DNA from: Neofusicoccum parvum
Taxonomy: Eukaryota; Ascomycota; Dothideomycetes; Botryosphaeriales; Botryosphaeriaceae
Assembly (NCBI GenBank): GCA_020912385.1
Contig: CP087206.1
Span: forward strand, 1,922,001 to 1,986,000
Direction: 5' to 3'
Length of the DNA: 64,000 nucleotides
Shown here: in pieces, positions 46,064 through 55,506 of the stretch
Position numbering within the stretch: position 1 is the first letter of the stretch
How the letters are laid out: every line of letters begins with the position of its first letter
Position numbers and translations under genes: made by a program
The notes under the pieces: generated by a model
The model's input: only the letters and a program-made list of their open reading frames with translations
The model's database searches: none
Told to the model about the DNA's origin: nothing

Positions 46064-46526
46064 GGCGTGTGGGTTTTTCCCGCACTATATAACGCCAGGC
46101 TGGAGCCCCTGCGCAACATCCTTTAAGCTTTTTAGAGCCTCGGATATTTCGGGCCCGAAACAGCCGCAGGCCTATTACTCAGCCTACGGAGCAGATGGAG
46201 GGCTTTTATTGCGCCCGGCGCTATCTTGCGAGAGAAAATGGTCAAGGAAAGAATAAGCGTGTGGGATTTTTCCACGCTGCTCGAAGGAAGGGCTAACCGG
46301 TGTGCTAACCCTTTTGAGCTGCAAATGGTTCGGGACGCTGACATCTACGGCGTCCAAACATTGATCTTGAGCGGTGCGTCTTCTACCTTTCGTGGTGCGA
46401 AGAGGTACTTCAGCGGGGAGTTTCACCATGAGTTTGTTTTCCCAGTTCTGACGAATTGCACTCCGGCCCGAACTATTGCATTTGCATCGCCACCAAGCAG
46501 GCACACGATATCTATCAAGCGAATGC
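46064..46526. other. Intergenic, regulator promoter and tubulin 3' region
   Basis: About 460 bp; no other gene seen. Confidence 0.5.
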
Positions 46527-48273
46527 TCAGAGCTCGCCCTCTACAGGAGCCTCCTCATCGAATTCCTCCTCTGGGTCGCTGGCCGAAGCTTCCTGGTATT
46601 GCTGATATTCAGCGACCAAATCGTTCATGTTCGACTCCGCCTCGGTGAACTCCATTTCATCCATTCCTTCCCCAGTATACCAATGCAAGAAAGCTTTGCG
46701 CCGGAACATGGCGCTGAATTGATCTCCAACACGCTTGAAGAGCTCCTGAATGGATGTCGTGTTTCCAACAAACGTTGCGGACATCTTCAGACCGCGCGGC
46801 GGAATCGAGCAGAGGGCTGTTTGGACGTTGTTCGGAATCCACTCCACGAAGTAGGAGGAATTCTTGTTTTGGATGAGCTGCATCTGGTTCTCTACTTGCT
46901 TCATGGACACATTGCCTCTGAAGATAGTGGAGCAGGTGAGATAACGACCATTGCGGAAGTCAGCAGCAGTCATCATGTTTTTCGGATCGAACATCTGCTG
47001 CGTGAGCTCTGGAACGGTAAGACCCCTGAAGGCATGAGACCCACGCGCAGTGAGAGGAGCGAAGCCGACCATAAAGAAATGCAGGCGAGGGAAAGGGACC
47101 AGATTGACAGCGAGCTTGCGGAGATCGGAGTTGAGTTGGCCCGGAAAACGCAAGCAGGTAGTCACCCCAGACATGACGGCCGACACCAACTGATTCAGAT
47201 CGCCGTATGAAGGATCGCTGATTTTCAGAGTCCGCATACATATGTCATAGAGGGCCTGCAGTGCGAGTTAGAACTGCTTTCTTCGTAGCGCTGGGGTGCT
47301 CAAACCTCGTTGTCGATGCAGAAGGTTTCGTCGGCATTTTCCACCAGCTGGTGGACAGAGAGAGTGGCATTGTATGGCTCAACAATGACTTCCGACACCT
47401 TGGGAGAAGGCATGATGGAGAAGGTAGCCATCATACGATCAGGAAATTCCTCGCGGATTTTCGAAATCAGGAGGGTGCCCATTCCAGAGCCAGTGCCGCC
47501 ACCAAGAGAATGAGTGATCTGGAAGCCCTGGAGAGAATCACAGCCTTCTGCTTCACGGCGGATAACGTCAACGACCTAAGTGACAGAGGCGATCAACGGC
47601 CAGTTTGGCTCAACCGAGAGCTTGGTATGGGCTTACCTCATCAACCAGCTCAGCTCCTTCCGTGTAGTGGCCCTTGGCCCAATTGTTTCCGGCTCCAGAT
47701 TGACCAAACACAAAGTTGTCAGGACGGTAGAGCTGCCCAAAAGGGCTAGCACGAACCGCGTCCATTGTACCTGGCTCGAGATCGACGAGGACAGCGCGCG
47801 GGACGTATTTGTTGTTCGACGCCTACTGCACAGTCAGCTTTGCTATGCGAGTAAGCTGTCTTGCAGAGAAAGCACCTCATTGAAGTAGACGTTCAGGCGC
47901 TCAAGCTGGATATCCGAGCTACCGTTATAGCTAGTAACACTTAGCGGTTGTTACGGGGTTGAAATGGCGCTGGCTGGGCGGACTTACACACCAGCACCGT
48001 CAAGGCCATGCTCGCTTGAGATCGCCTGCCTACATTGTGTCAGCCTGGAGTGTGGACTTCGGATATCTGTGAGATGAACCAGAAGGCAGAACCGACTTGG
48101 TTGCCCTAAGCAAAGTCAGTAACAACAACTCAGTGACGTGGGGCGAACTGACGCATTGGCCGGTCTGAACGTGTACCTGTAGACATGGGAGTTCAAGATC
48201 AGCAAGACGTTCCTCGCGGTATGGCCCTTCAATACTAATAAGGGATGCGCATTGTACGTACAATTTCGCGCAT
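46527..48273 (-). CDS. Beta-tubulin, diverged paralogue
   Basis: Eight exons: 48273..48262, 48176..48153, 48105..48080, 48029..47988, 47930..47876, 47822..47637, 47575..47306 and 47255..46527, 447 aa, the standard length. It begins [12 protein letters not shown], keeps the nucleotide-binding GGGTGSGMG signature, and has the acidic C-terminal tail. The four-codon first exon is the usual fungal arrangement. Residues at positions linked to benzimidazole response are the sensitive-type H6, A165, F167, E198 and F200. The sequence carries many substitutions relative to the highly conserved main fungal beta-tubulin (for example [28 protein letters not shown] at the tail), which suggests a second, more relaxed paralogue like tubC of Aspergillus rather than the main gene; this is an inference. 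Confidence 0.93.
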
Positions 48274-48718
48274 GATGGCGTTGCGGGCTTGTGAAAGCTG
48301 AGATGTTTGGATGGAAAATCGGGACGGGGGAGGTCTGCAACACGCGTTGAAGGGGGGGTTCGGTGGACGCAACGGAGAATAAATAAACAGCGCAAAGACT
48401 GGCCCGATCATCATTAGGCTCCAGCTTTTGTCCATTCCACTGACAGGTGGGGCTTGCCCGCGGACGCCGCAGTTAGCCAGTATCCATGCTGCTTCGCGTT
48501 CGCCGTTAGGCAACCACATTTGGCCTCAACGCGCTACGCCCGCGACTTTTCCACGCCGTGCCGCGCAGCATTTAATTTCTACCATTTTTTTTTACTTGAT
48601 TCAATTTTCAGCTTCACATTCCTCTCTTTATTGTTCCATCCTTTGGAGTTGCGGAGACGCCATCACCATCTTCCCACCGCAAAGGACAACGCCCAGGCAC
48701 CAAAACAAACACGCGGAA
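48274..48718. promoter_or_regulatory. Divergent intergenic region between beta-tubulin and F-box gene
   Basis: 445 bp between two opposite start codons; holds both promoters. A T-run near 48585 precedes the F-box gene. Confidence 0.55.
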
Positions 48719-49387
48719 ATGTTTCCCCAGGCATCCTCCACCGCATCCTCTGTCTTCCGCACAACCGAGCTCCTCGAACTGATCCTCCTCTACCTCCCCT
48801 GCGCATCTATCCTCACCGCGTCGCGCGTCTGCCGCCACTGGCACGCCGTGGTCGCGTCCTCCCTATCCCTCCAACGTGCCCTCTTCCTCACGCCCGTACC
48901 AGAACGCGGCGCGCTGCTCGAGCTCGGCCCGTTTGGAGCGCTGCCCGTTAATCACTGCAACTTCAGCGACCTGCCGAGGACGTTGCAGCCCGTCGTCAAC
49001 GACACCTGCGCGAGGAAGTTTCGGCTAGGGCATTTTGACGAGCCGGACGCGGATTATGACGGCGGATATATGCCAATGGTCACAATGTCTTGGTTGGAAC
49101 ACTCGCAGGAGAGACAGAAACAGGAGGAGAAGCCTGGAGGAGAAGAGGATGTTGCTAAAGTTCATGGTGGTGCAGGGCAGCCGTCCTGGCGTCGGATGTT
49201 GTTGGCGCAGCCTCCCCCGAGGCGCGTCGAGGTCATGATCTACGAGTCGGATATGTTTCAGCTGGTAAAGTTCTGGGTCGAGTGCGAAGATGGAGTGACG
49301 TTTGGGATGATGTATGATAAGTTTCGGGAGCTGGTACATGGACGGAGCTGGGGGAAGCGATCTATGGGATGGTTCTTCGAGCTGTAG
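48719..49387 (+). CDS. F-box domain protein
   Basis: Single exon, 222 aa, starting at MFPQASSTAS. Residues 15-55 form an F-box: RTTELLELILLYLPCASILT, ASRVCRHWHAVVASSLSLQR. The next segment (ALFLTPVPERG) matches the strand that follows the F-box in many small ascomycete proteins of this type. The C-terminus is a short conserved block (RRVEVMIYESDMFQLVKFWV, VTFGMMYDKFREL). F-box proteins link substrates to SCF ubiquitin ligases through Skp1; no substrate-binding repeats are present, so the target is unknown. Confidence 0.87.
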   Translation: MFPQASSTASSVFRTTELLELILLYLPCASILTASRVCRHWHAVVASSLSLQRALFLTPVPERGALLELGPFGALPVNHCNFSDLPRTLQPVVNDTCARKFRLGHFDEPDADYDGGYMPMVTMSWLEHSQERQKQEEKPGGEEDVAKVHGGAGQPSWRRMLLAQPPPRRVEVMIYESDMFQLVKFWVECEDGVTFGMMYDKFRELVHGRSWGKRSMGWFFEL

Positions 49388-49597
49388 GGACTTATCAGGT
49401 GGGAGATGACGAATTCTCAGCAAAATTGAAGGAAGGGAGAAAGGGGTCGCGTAAACAGCTTCAGTCGTATATTTATAAGTTCACAGAGCTACAGCTATCA
49501 CTATAGGATAGTTCAGGAATGCTAGCAAGACAACCAAAGTTTACTGACTTAGTAGAAGCTATGTACATTGACTTGAGGTGGCACACGTGAAGAAGGA

Positions 49598-51374
49598 TCA
49601 AAGCTCAATCTCCGGCTTACGGGCCCTGTACATCAAGTGCGCTGCCGGATTGGGTACAATCATTTCAAAAGCTGTAAGTGACTTCGGTCGCCCCTCCGGA
49701 CCCTGAACCGGGCCGGCAAATGCCCAATCTTACTTCATAAGTAAATGAACCAAAGCAACCTTGGCTTCATCGCTGGCGAAGAAGCGGCCAGGGCAGGCGT
49801 GCGTCCCATGGCCAAACCTAAACATCTCCTTCGACGTCGAGACGAACTGCCACTTGTTCTGGCTACCTGCCTCCTGGCGCATTTTCAGGAAGCGGTTACC
49901 CTGGTACTCTTCGGGGCGGTCAAAGAACGCGGGGTCGCGCAGCGCCACCGAGGGTAGGGCGATGGTTGAACTTGCTGGCAAGACCGTGCCGTCAGACAGC
50001 GTGAAGTCGCGCACCACTCGGCGTCTCATGAGAAGCGCCTCAGGCGGGTTCAGCCGCTGCGTCTCTTTCATGGCCGAGTCGAGGAGCTGGAGCCGCTGCA
50101 GGCTTGCCTTCGTCCACCTGTCGCCTTCAGCCTGTGGACGGAGCACAACCATCATCTCCTGTCGCAGCTCCTGGATGAGGTCTGGATGTGCCACCAGGTC
50201 AAACATAACGTTGGTGAGCAAGGCAGAGGTCGTGCTCACTGCAACCACGGTCAAGCCGAGCTGGGTGTAAAGGGGGTCGAAATGTTGCTTCTTGGCCGAC
50301 GCTACTTCGGAGAACCACTGCAGCGCATCGACGGACTTCTCCTGCGCTTCAGAAACGCTCCTCTCCTTGGCACGGCTCGCTAGAATGGGCGACAGCAGGG
50401 ACCGTGCCGCGTTGTGGACCTCGTTCAGCCTTCTCATCTCCGGTGCCAGATGCTGCATCAGGGGTCGAATGATCCGAGGAAATCTACTTAGTGATCGCAT
50501 GGCAAGCACCATCTGCTCCGCATACGATGCCGAGATGCGTAGCCACTGGCGGTTGCGGCAAAGCGGAGCGCCGATGAATACCCTTGCCGACATTTGTGTG
50601 ACGATCTCCGTCATGGCGGGTAGAAATGCACCTGTATCTTGCCACTCTGCTGTGGATTAGATTCGCGGAGTATTTTTCCTCTTGCTCTTTCCTGACCAAG
50701 ACGTACCTTTACCAGAGGGGAGGACTCGAGCTAGCGCATCGCTGGCTTCTTCCGACAGAGCAGCCGTAAATTTCGCTTCAATTCTTAGCATATGAGCGTT
50801 GATCGGAGCCACGTCGAAGCCTTACGTAGAGATCGTGTCAACTTTGTCCTGACGGTCTCTTGCATAATGCCGTTCTGCAGGAATACGTCCCCTGCATGGA
50901 AAAGCTCCGCATTGAACTCCTACTTTCTTTTAGCATAGCCCCGGCGGAATCGGGGATTTAATTTACCTCTCTCAGGACCTCCGTGAAGCTCAGTCTCTGG
51001 TTGCTCTTGATCTCATCCATGAATCTTGGTGAAACAAGGATACGTGGGCCATGGGCAGTAATGATTTGACAAACCCCTTCATTCTGTTATCTCAGTCAGT
51101 CTTCAAGTCCAACCGAGGCGATGATTCTGTAGAGCGTAATGACCTGTTTATATATCACTTCAAAAATTTCCAGGCAGTCCGTTGCAAGTCTACGTTTAAC
51201 ATGCTCTATCGCGCTCTTGCCACCGAACAGTCGAATTCCGGGATGGGGCCGGTTTGTGCTTTGCCGCTCGTGGAGTTTGCAGCTCACAAAAGCCAGAAAG
51301 GTAAGTCCAAACATACAAACGCAAATATTGAGAGTGCTGGGCACTATTCCCGGTGTCAAGAATGCCATGGCCAT
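49598..51374 (-). CDS. Cytochrome P450 monooxygenase with a premature stop
   Basis: Five exons: 51374..51144, 51083..50967, 50919..50826, 50775..50713 and 50646..49730. The predicted protein is 473 aa. An N-terminal membrane anchor (LNICVCMFGLTFLAFVSC) is followed by a Pro-rich hinge (RPHPGIRLFGG), helix C/E material (ITAHGPRILVSPRFMDEIKS, ETVRTKLTRSL), the I-helix region (TVVAVSTTSALLTNVMFDL), K-helix ETQR and the heme loop FRFGHGTHACPGRFF with the Cys ligand. At 49732..49730 a TAA stands where homologues have Tyr (LLMK-stop-DWAFAGPVQG). The same frame then continues for 43 conserved codons (FEMIVPNPAAHLMYRARK) to TGA at 49598, so the gene was complete until recently. It resembles microsomal class II P450s of secondary metabolism. 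No splice pair bypasses the stop. Confidence 0.87.
49730..49732 (-). other. In-frame TAA near the end of the P450 gene
   Basis: AAG-TAA-GAT-TGG replaces the usual K-Y-D/E-W. A single substitution in a TAC or TAT codon would create it. The downstream coding sequence is fully conserved. Confidence 0.8.
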
Positions 51375-52401
51375 GGTGAGAAAGGAGAAATGGTGATTGT
51401 TGATTTCGTTGAGCTCGAATTGGTCTTGTGGGCTTTTATGTCCCCAGGAGAGCTCAGCATAGCCAGACGGAACCCCTGAATTGAACATGCGAAAAGAATG
51501 ACATCTGTGGGATGCCTTTGGGGTCGCACGGTTCTGAACACAATATTGTGCAGTGTCTAAAATTCTTCCCAAGAAGGCTTGGTGCGACGGGAAGTGCCTC
51601 CCTCTATATGTGCGGAAAAAACCCACATGTCATTGCTTTCCCTAGCCTCCAAAAGTACGAGATCAAATTATGAGTTGCAAATTGATCTAACTCTCATATA
51701 AGAGTTCACTGAGAGCACTGAAGAGTGGAATGTGGCATGAAAGCCTAGACTTGGAAGAGCAATGAATATGGATGGCTAATTCTGAGATACTGTTGTCGGC
51801 GTCAGGAGCCGAGAGTACGCGCGACGATATTTTCATTCCGCACCGAGCCCACACTGTGACTCATACAACGGAGTCCCAATCTATGATACTTGCAGACTTT
51901 ACTCCGTCCATCGTCTCTGTAGAAACGAAGTGATGCTCCATTGTCGATTCCTGAGTTGTTGGACTTGAGCAAAAGGACGGATCACGTCCAATTGCTCCTG
52001 GAGGCTTGACAGTCCCTTATACCCTCCTCCCTAGATACAAGAGAGAGAAGCTAGTGCGGGCTTTTCCAAGATGAGTCGCCAGCACGATCATGCGATGTTG
52101 CGAAACAGAGCTTCTCGAGGACCTCATTACCTCCACCATTCGCACCCGGGTTATTTTTCCCGCTGCTTAAATCCGGTCGCTCTGTCTCAGCGATAACAAA
52201 GTTGGCCATGAATAGCAGCTGATGTAATAGCATAAACCATCCCACTCGGGAAAAAATCCCATATCCGTAGGGGCGCCAAGAGCGCTCAAGTCGAGACGCG
52301 GACGCCGCGGGCGCCGCGCAGCAGGCAAATCGCTCCGAACATGCAGCCGTGATGGCGTGCATGCCAAGAAAGCTTCCTGCATCGACTAGCTGCCTTTATC
52401 T
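51375..52401. other. Divergent intergenic region between P450 and hydrolase genes
   Basis: About 1 kb, no gene seen. Holds the promoters of both flanking genes. Confidence 0.5.
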
Positions 52402-53315
52402 ATGCAGTGCTCCGTTGTCCTTCCGCGTCAAGAGAACCGCGCAATGTTGCTCCGATTCTTCCTCGTCCGCGCCGTCACCCTCCTCACCGCCGTCGCCGCA
52501 ATAGAAAGCTCCAAACCGAGCGTCCTCATCATATCGGGCGCTGGCCACACTCCTGCGCATTTCCGCCCGCTCCAGGTCCTCCTGGAGCACTCTGGATATG
52601 CCGTACACTCTCCTCGCCTACCTAGCAACAGCCTCTTGCCGCCGGAAGACTCCATCCAGCAAGACCTCCACCTCATCCGCTCAACGGCCCAACAGCTAGC
52701 GGACGAGGGAAAAGAGGTCATCGCCTTGATGCACTCGTACGGTGGCTTTCTCGGCACCGAGGCCCTGGCTGGGCTGGGCGTGACGGAGCGCGCGAGGATG
52801 GGGCTGACCGGGGGTGTGAAGTGGCTGGCGTACATGACTGCGTTGCTTTCCGTGAAGGGAGAGAGCATCGCAGAGACGGAGATGGTTGGCGTGGAGCTGC
52901 CTCTAAACACAACCGGTGGTGGCGCGGCGTACGTGGAGGTCCGTGGCCGGCAACTCTGACGGCGTTGCGCGTGCTAACTTATCAGACCGACCTGATCACG
53001 TACCCGAAGAATCCTGTCGCACTTTTCTACCATGATGTCCCCTTGGAGCCCCAGAGGTGGGCGGTTGCGGAGATGACTGGGTTTGCGAAAAAGTCATTGG
53101 AGGCACGGCAGGGGAATGAAGCGTGGCGAAATATCAACGTCGCATTCTTGAAATGCGAAAATGATCGAGCGTTGCCGCTACAAGTGCAGAACGGAATGAT
53201 AGATCGGATTCGCCAGCTTGGGATTGTTGTGGAGGGGACGAGTTGTAACTCAAGCCATACTCACTATCTAAGCCAGCCTCAAACGGTCGTGAAATGGATC
53301 GAAGGTTTGCTGTAG
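52402..53315 (+). CDS. Secreted alpha/beta-hydrolase
   Basis: Two exons: 52402..52938 and 52986..53315, 288 aa from the first ATG; ATG 52444 gives 274 aa and places a hydrophobic segment (LLRFFLVRAVTLLTAVAA) at the very N-terminus, a better signal peptide. The core reads SVLIISGAGHTPAHFRPLQV (oxyanion loop), VHSPRLPS, the nucleophile elbow ALMHSYGGFLGTEAL with Ser, and a late strand (NVAFLKCENDRALPLQVQNG) carrying the acid, then SSHTHYLSQPQTVVKWIEGL with the catalytic His. This is the fold of esterase/salicylate-hydrolase-like proteins common in fungi as lactonases or esterases; the substrate is unknown. It is divergent from the P450 gene but shares no other cluster feature. Confidence 0.87.
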
Positions 53316-53779
53316 AATAGTCGTCTAGATTATTGGATAGTCTTACCTATGTACATACGCGCGCCGTGCCAACCCAACCTTCCAGCCGCTCACGGTCCCA
53401 TTCTATGCATTATGAAATGTTGAAATGGTAGAATTACTGTTGTCGCATCTCTCTTTGGCTGACGACTTCCACGCGGTATTGTACGATATTCAATGTGGCT
53501 ACTTCTCGGCAATCTGACCTTGCTCCTGACCGCTTTTCATCGCTCGCAAATCCACCTTGCGTACGATCAGCAAAGGTGTACCAAAAGGGTGCGTGACGTG
53601 TCACGAAGCTGCGTGCTAAACGACTCCCGAAGCGGCCCAAGCTCAGGTGACGTGGAAGCAGAGACCTTTTAATGTTCGCGTAGGCACGACTGACAGGCCT
53701 GTAGGCTGTGAGTGGAGACTTTTCACGTCTGCTTCGCTCGTTCTCTCTCTGCAAATCTCTATCAAACAACCCCGCGTCT
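53316..53779. other. Intergenic, no gene seen
   Basis: About 460 bp between the hydrolase and the HET gene. Confidence 0.5.
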
Positions 53780-55170
53780 ATGAAAATGGATCCCTCTTTG
53801 CCGTCCTGCGGGAATTTTGATTCTTTCGACAAATTTCTCAACCATAGTGTTGGCCAGAACTATTGTCATATTGAACCCGACCGACAAATCCGGCTCCTTC
53901 GGCTCTTGAATACATCAAATCCAGACGAAATCAAATGTGGACTTGTGGTGGCACCGGTCAATAGGTTGCACCGCATCAACTACAAAGCTCTGTCATATAC
54001 TTGGGGGGGCGCACCCAATCACCGGGAACTTCATCAAATCATCGTGGACGGCCGACCTTTCTTCGTTCGCGAAAACCTCTGGATGTTCCTGTGCATGATG
54101 AAAAATGAGGGGCATCCGGATCATTTCTTCATTGACGCCATATGCATCAATCAACTTGACAATGCGGAGAAGAGTGCGCAGGTGTTAATGATAGGGAAAA
54201 TCTTCAGACACGCGGACACAGTTATCGCCTGGCTTGGAATCCCCGACCCAGCTCAAGCATATAACGTCCAAGCATTTTGCGCTACGGTGGAAGCCAAAGT
54301 TCACGTATTTTGAAGACATCGATGCCCATTCCCGATATTTGGACCGAAGAAGAACGACAAGGTTGCGAGTACATTTGCTCAAGGGAATATTGGACTCGCC
54401 TGTGGATAGTACAAGAAATCGTTCTTACGAAAGACCTCACCATCCGCTGCGGGAGCTCTAGCTTGCGCTGGGAAACATTTTACGCACTCCAACCGGAACT
54501 CGCCGACCCTTTCGAGTGGCTGTCATTCAGCCAACTATTCTCTTGGGCTCATGAAAGTCGGATTGATGTGTCTTGGCCGGAAAGCCTCCTGAGAATCTTT
54601 TACGAAAAACAAAACTTCCACGACAGACGGATTTTCCGTGAAGCCCAGATTTTCCACGGGAGAGAGCCTTTCCGCATAACAGAGATTGTCCTGGGAAATC
54701 AGATCCACCTAGGAAGTTCGATTTTTGATTTCGACCAGCGGATTTTTCCAGTGGCAGAGCCATTCCAAGGCATACCGCTGTGTTTGGCGATAGAGCGATT
54801 CGGCAGACAAAAGTGCGTCGATGCTCATGACAAATTATACGGACTGTTGAGTCTCCTCGATAGGCCTTCACGGGAGAAAATCAAACCTGACTATGGCCAA
54901 CCGATGTTCGACGTCTACAGAAAAGCTCTGGATGTCGGCCTTGAACAGATTGTATATGAATTTTTCAAAACTTTGAACTTGGATTTACATGGTCTATACT
55001 CGGACAAAATACTGGCAACATTTAGTCACTGTGATGTATACTCCAAGCTTCTCCTGGAAATCTTCCCTCTTTCGGCAGAAGATCGGATTCAAGCCCTCAA
55101 TTTGAGATTGGATGTCCTTAACCGCACGTCCGAATATGTGTTTTCGTTCCTCCTGCCGCTGCCGGATTGA
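53780..55170 (+). CDS. HET-domain (heterokaryon incompatibility) protein with in-frame repeat array
   Basis: Exons 53780..54265 and 54316..55170 give 446 aa. The HET domain shows its three blocks: INYKALSYTWGGAPNHRE, HFFIDAICINQLDNAEKSAQ with VLMIGKIFRHADTVIAWLG, and, after the intron, CSREYWTRLWIVQEIVLTKD. The intron (GTCCAA...TTTGAAG, 50 nt) has weak ends; without it a one-base shift stops the frame at 54310, so a frameshift is the alternative reading. After the domain a hexapeptide repeat region spans residues of 54613-54777, followed by AHDKLYGLLSLLDRPSRE, the conserved element that closes many HET proteins. HET proteins trigger cell death on recognition of non-self; the partner here is unknown. 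Confidence 0.82.
54613..54777 (+). repeat. 18-bp tandem repeat coding hexapeptides inside the HET gene
   Basis: Nine consecutive units of 18 bp (one of 21 bp at 54721-54741). They translate as NFHDRR, IFREAQ, IFHGRE, PFRITE, IVLGNQ, IHLGSS, IFDFDQR, IFPVAE, PFQGIP. The third base pair of each unit start is AT-rich and the hydrophobic pair at positions 1-2 is kept, while positions 3-6 vary. Confidence 0.75.
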
Positions 55171-55506
55171 ATACGGAGAAAATTAGAAATAAACAGATAT
55201 TTGTAGAGAGAATTTACTGAGATGAGACAAATTCACTTTGATTCACGCTGACCACTTATGGAATATCAGGCAACTTGGTATTGTAGGAGAATTCGTCAGT
55301 TTGATAGTAGCGCAAATGCAGAAGATGTCTCATCCCACAGACTTACTCAACAGCTTCCCCAACAAACGCACAAATTCACCAAACACGATCAAGCACCACG
55401 CATCAGACCATCCGTTCTCAATACCTACCCACTACTCATACAACCACCGATCTTCGCTGCTGCCACCACCCACCTCACTTCCCCCCAATCCCCAAACCCC
55501 CGCGCC
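55171..55506. other. Convergent intergenic region between HET and MON2 genes
   Basis: About 340 bp; C-rich near 55450-55500, no gene seen. Confidence 0.5.

Noticed and set aside
49560..49735. Intron removing the TAA in the P450
   Set aside because: A good GTAAGA donor exists exactly at the stop, but no acceptor restores the frame of the conserved C-terminus with a usable intron length.
49598..53315. P450 plus hydrolase as a biosynthetic cluster
   Set aside because: No polyketide, peptide, terpene or prenyl synthase nearby, and the P450 is broken.
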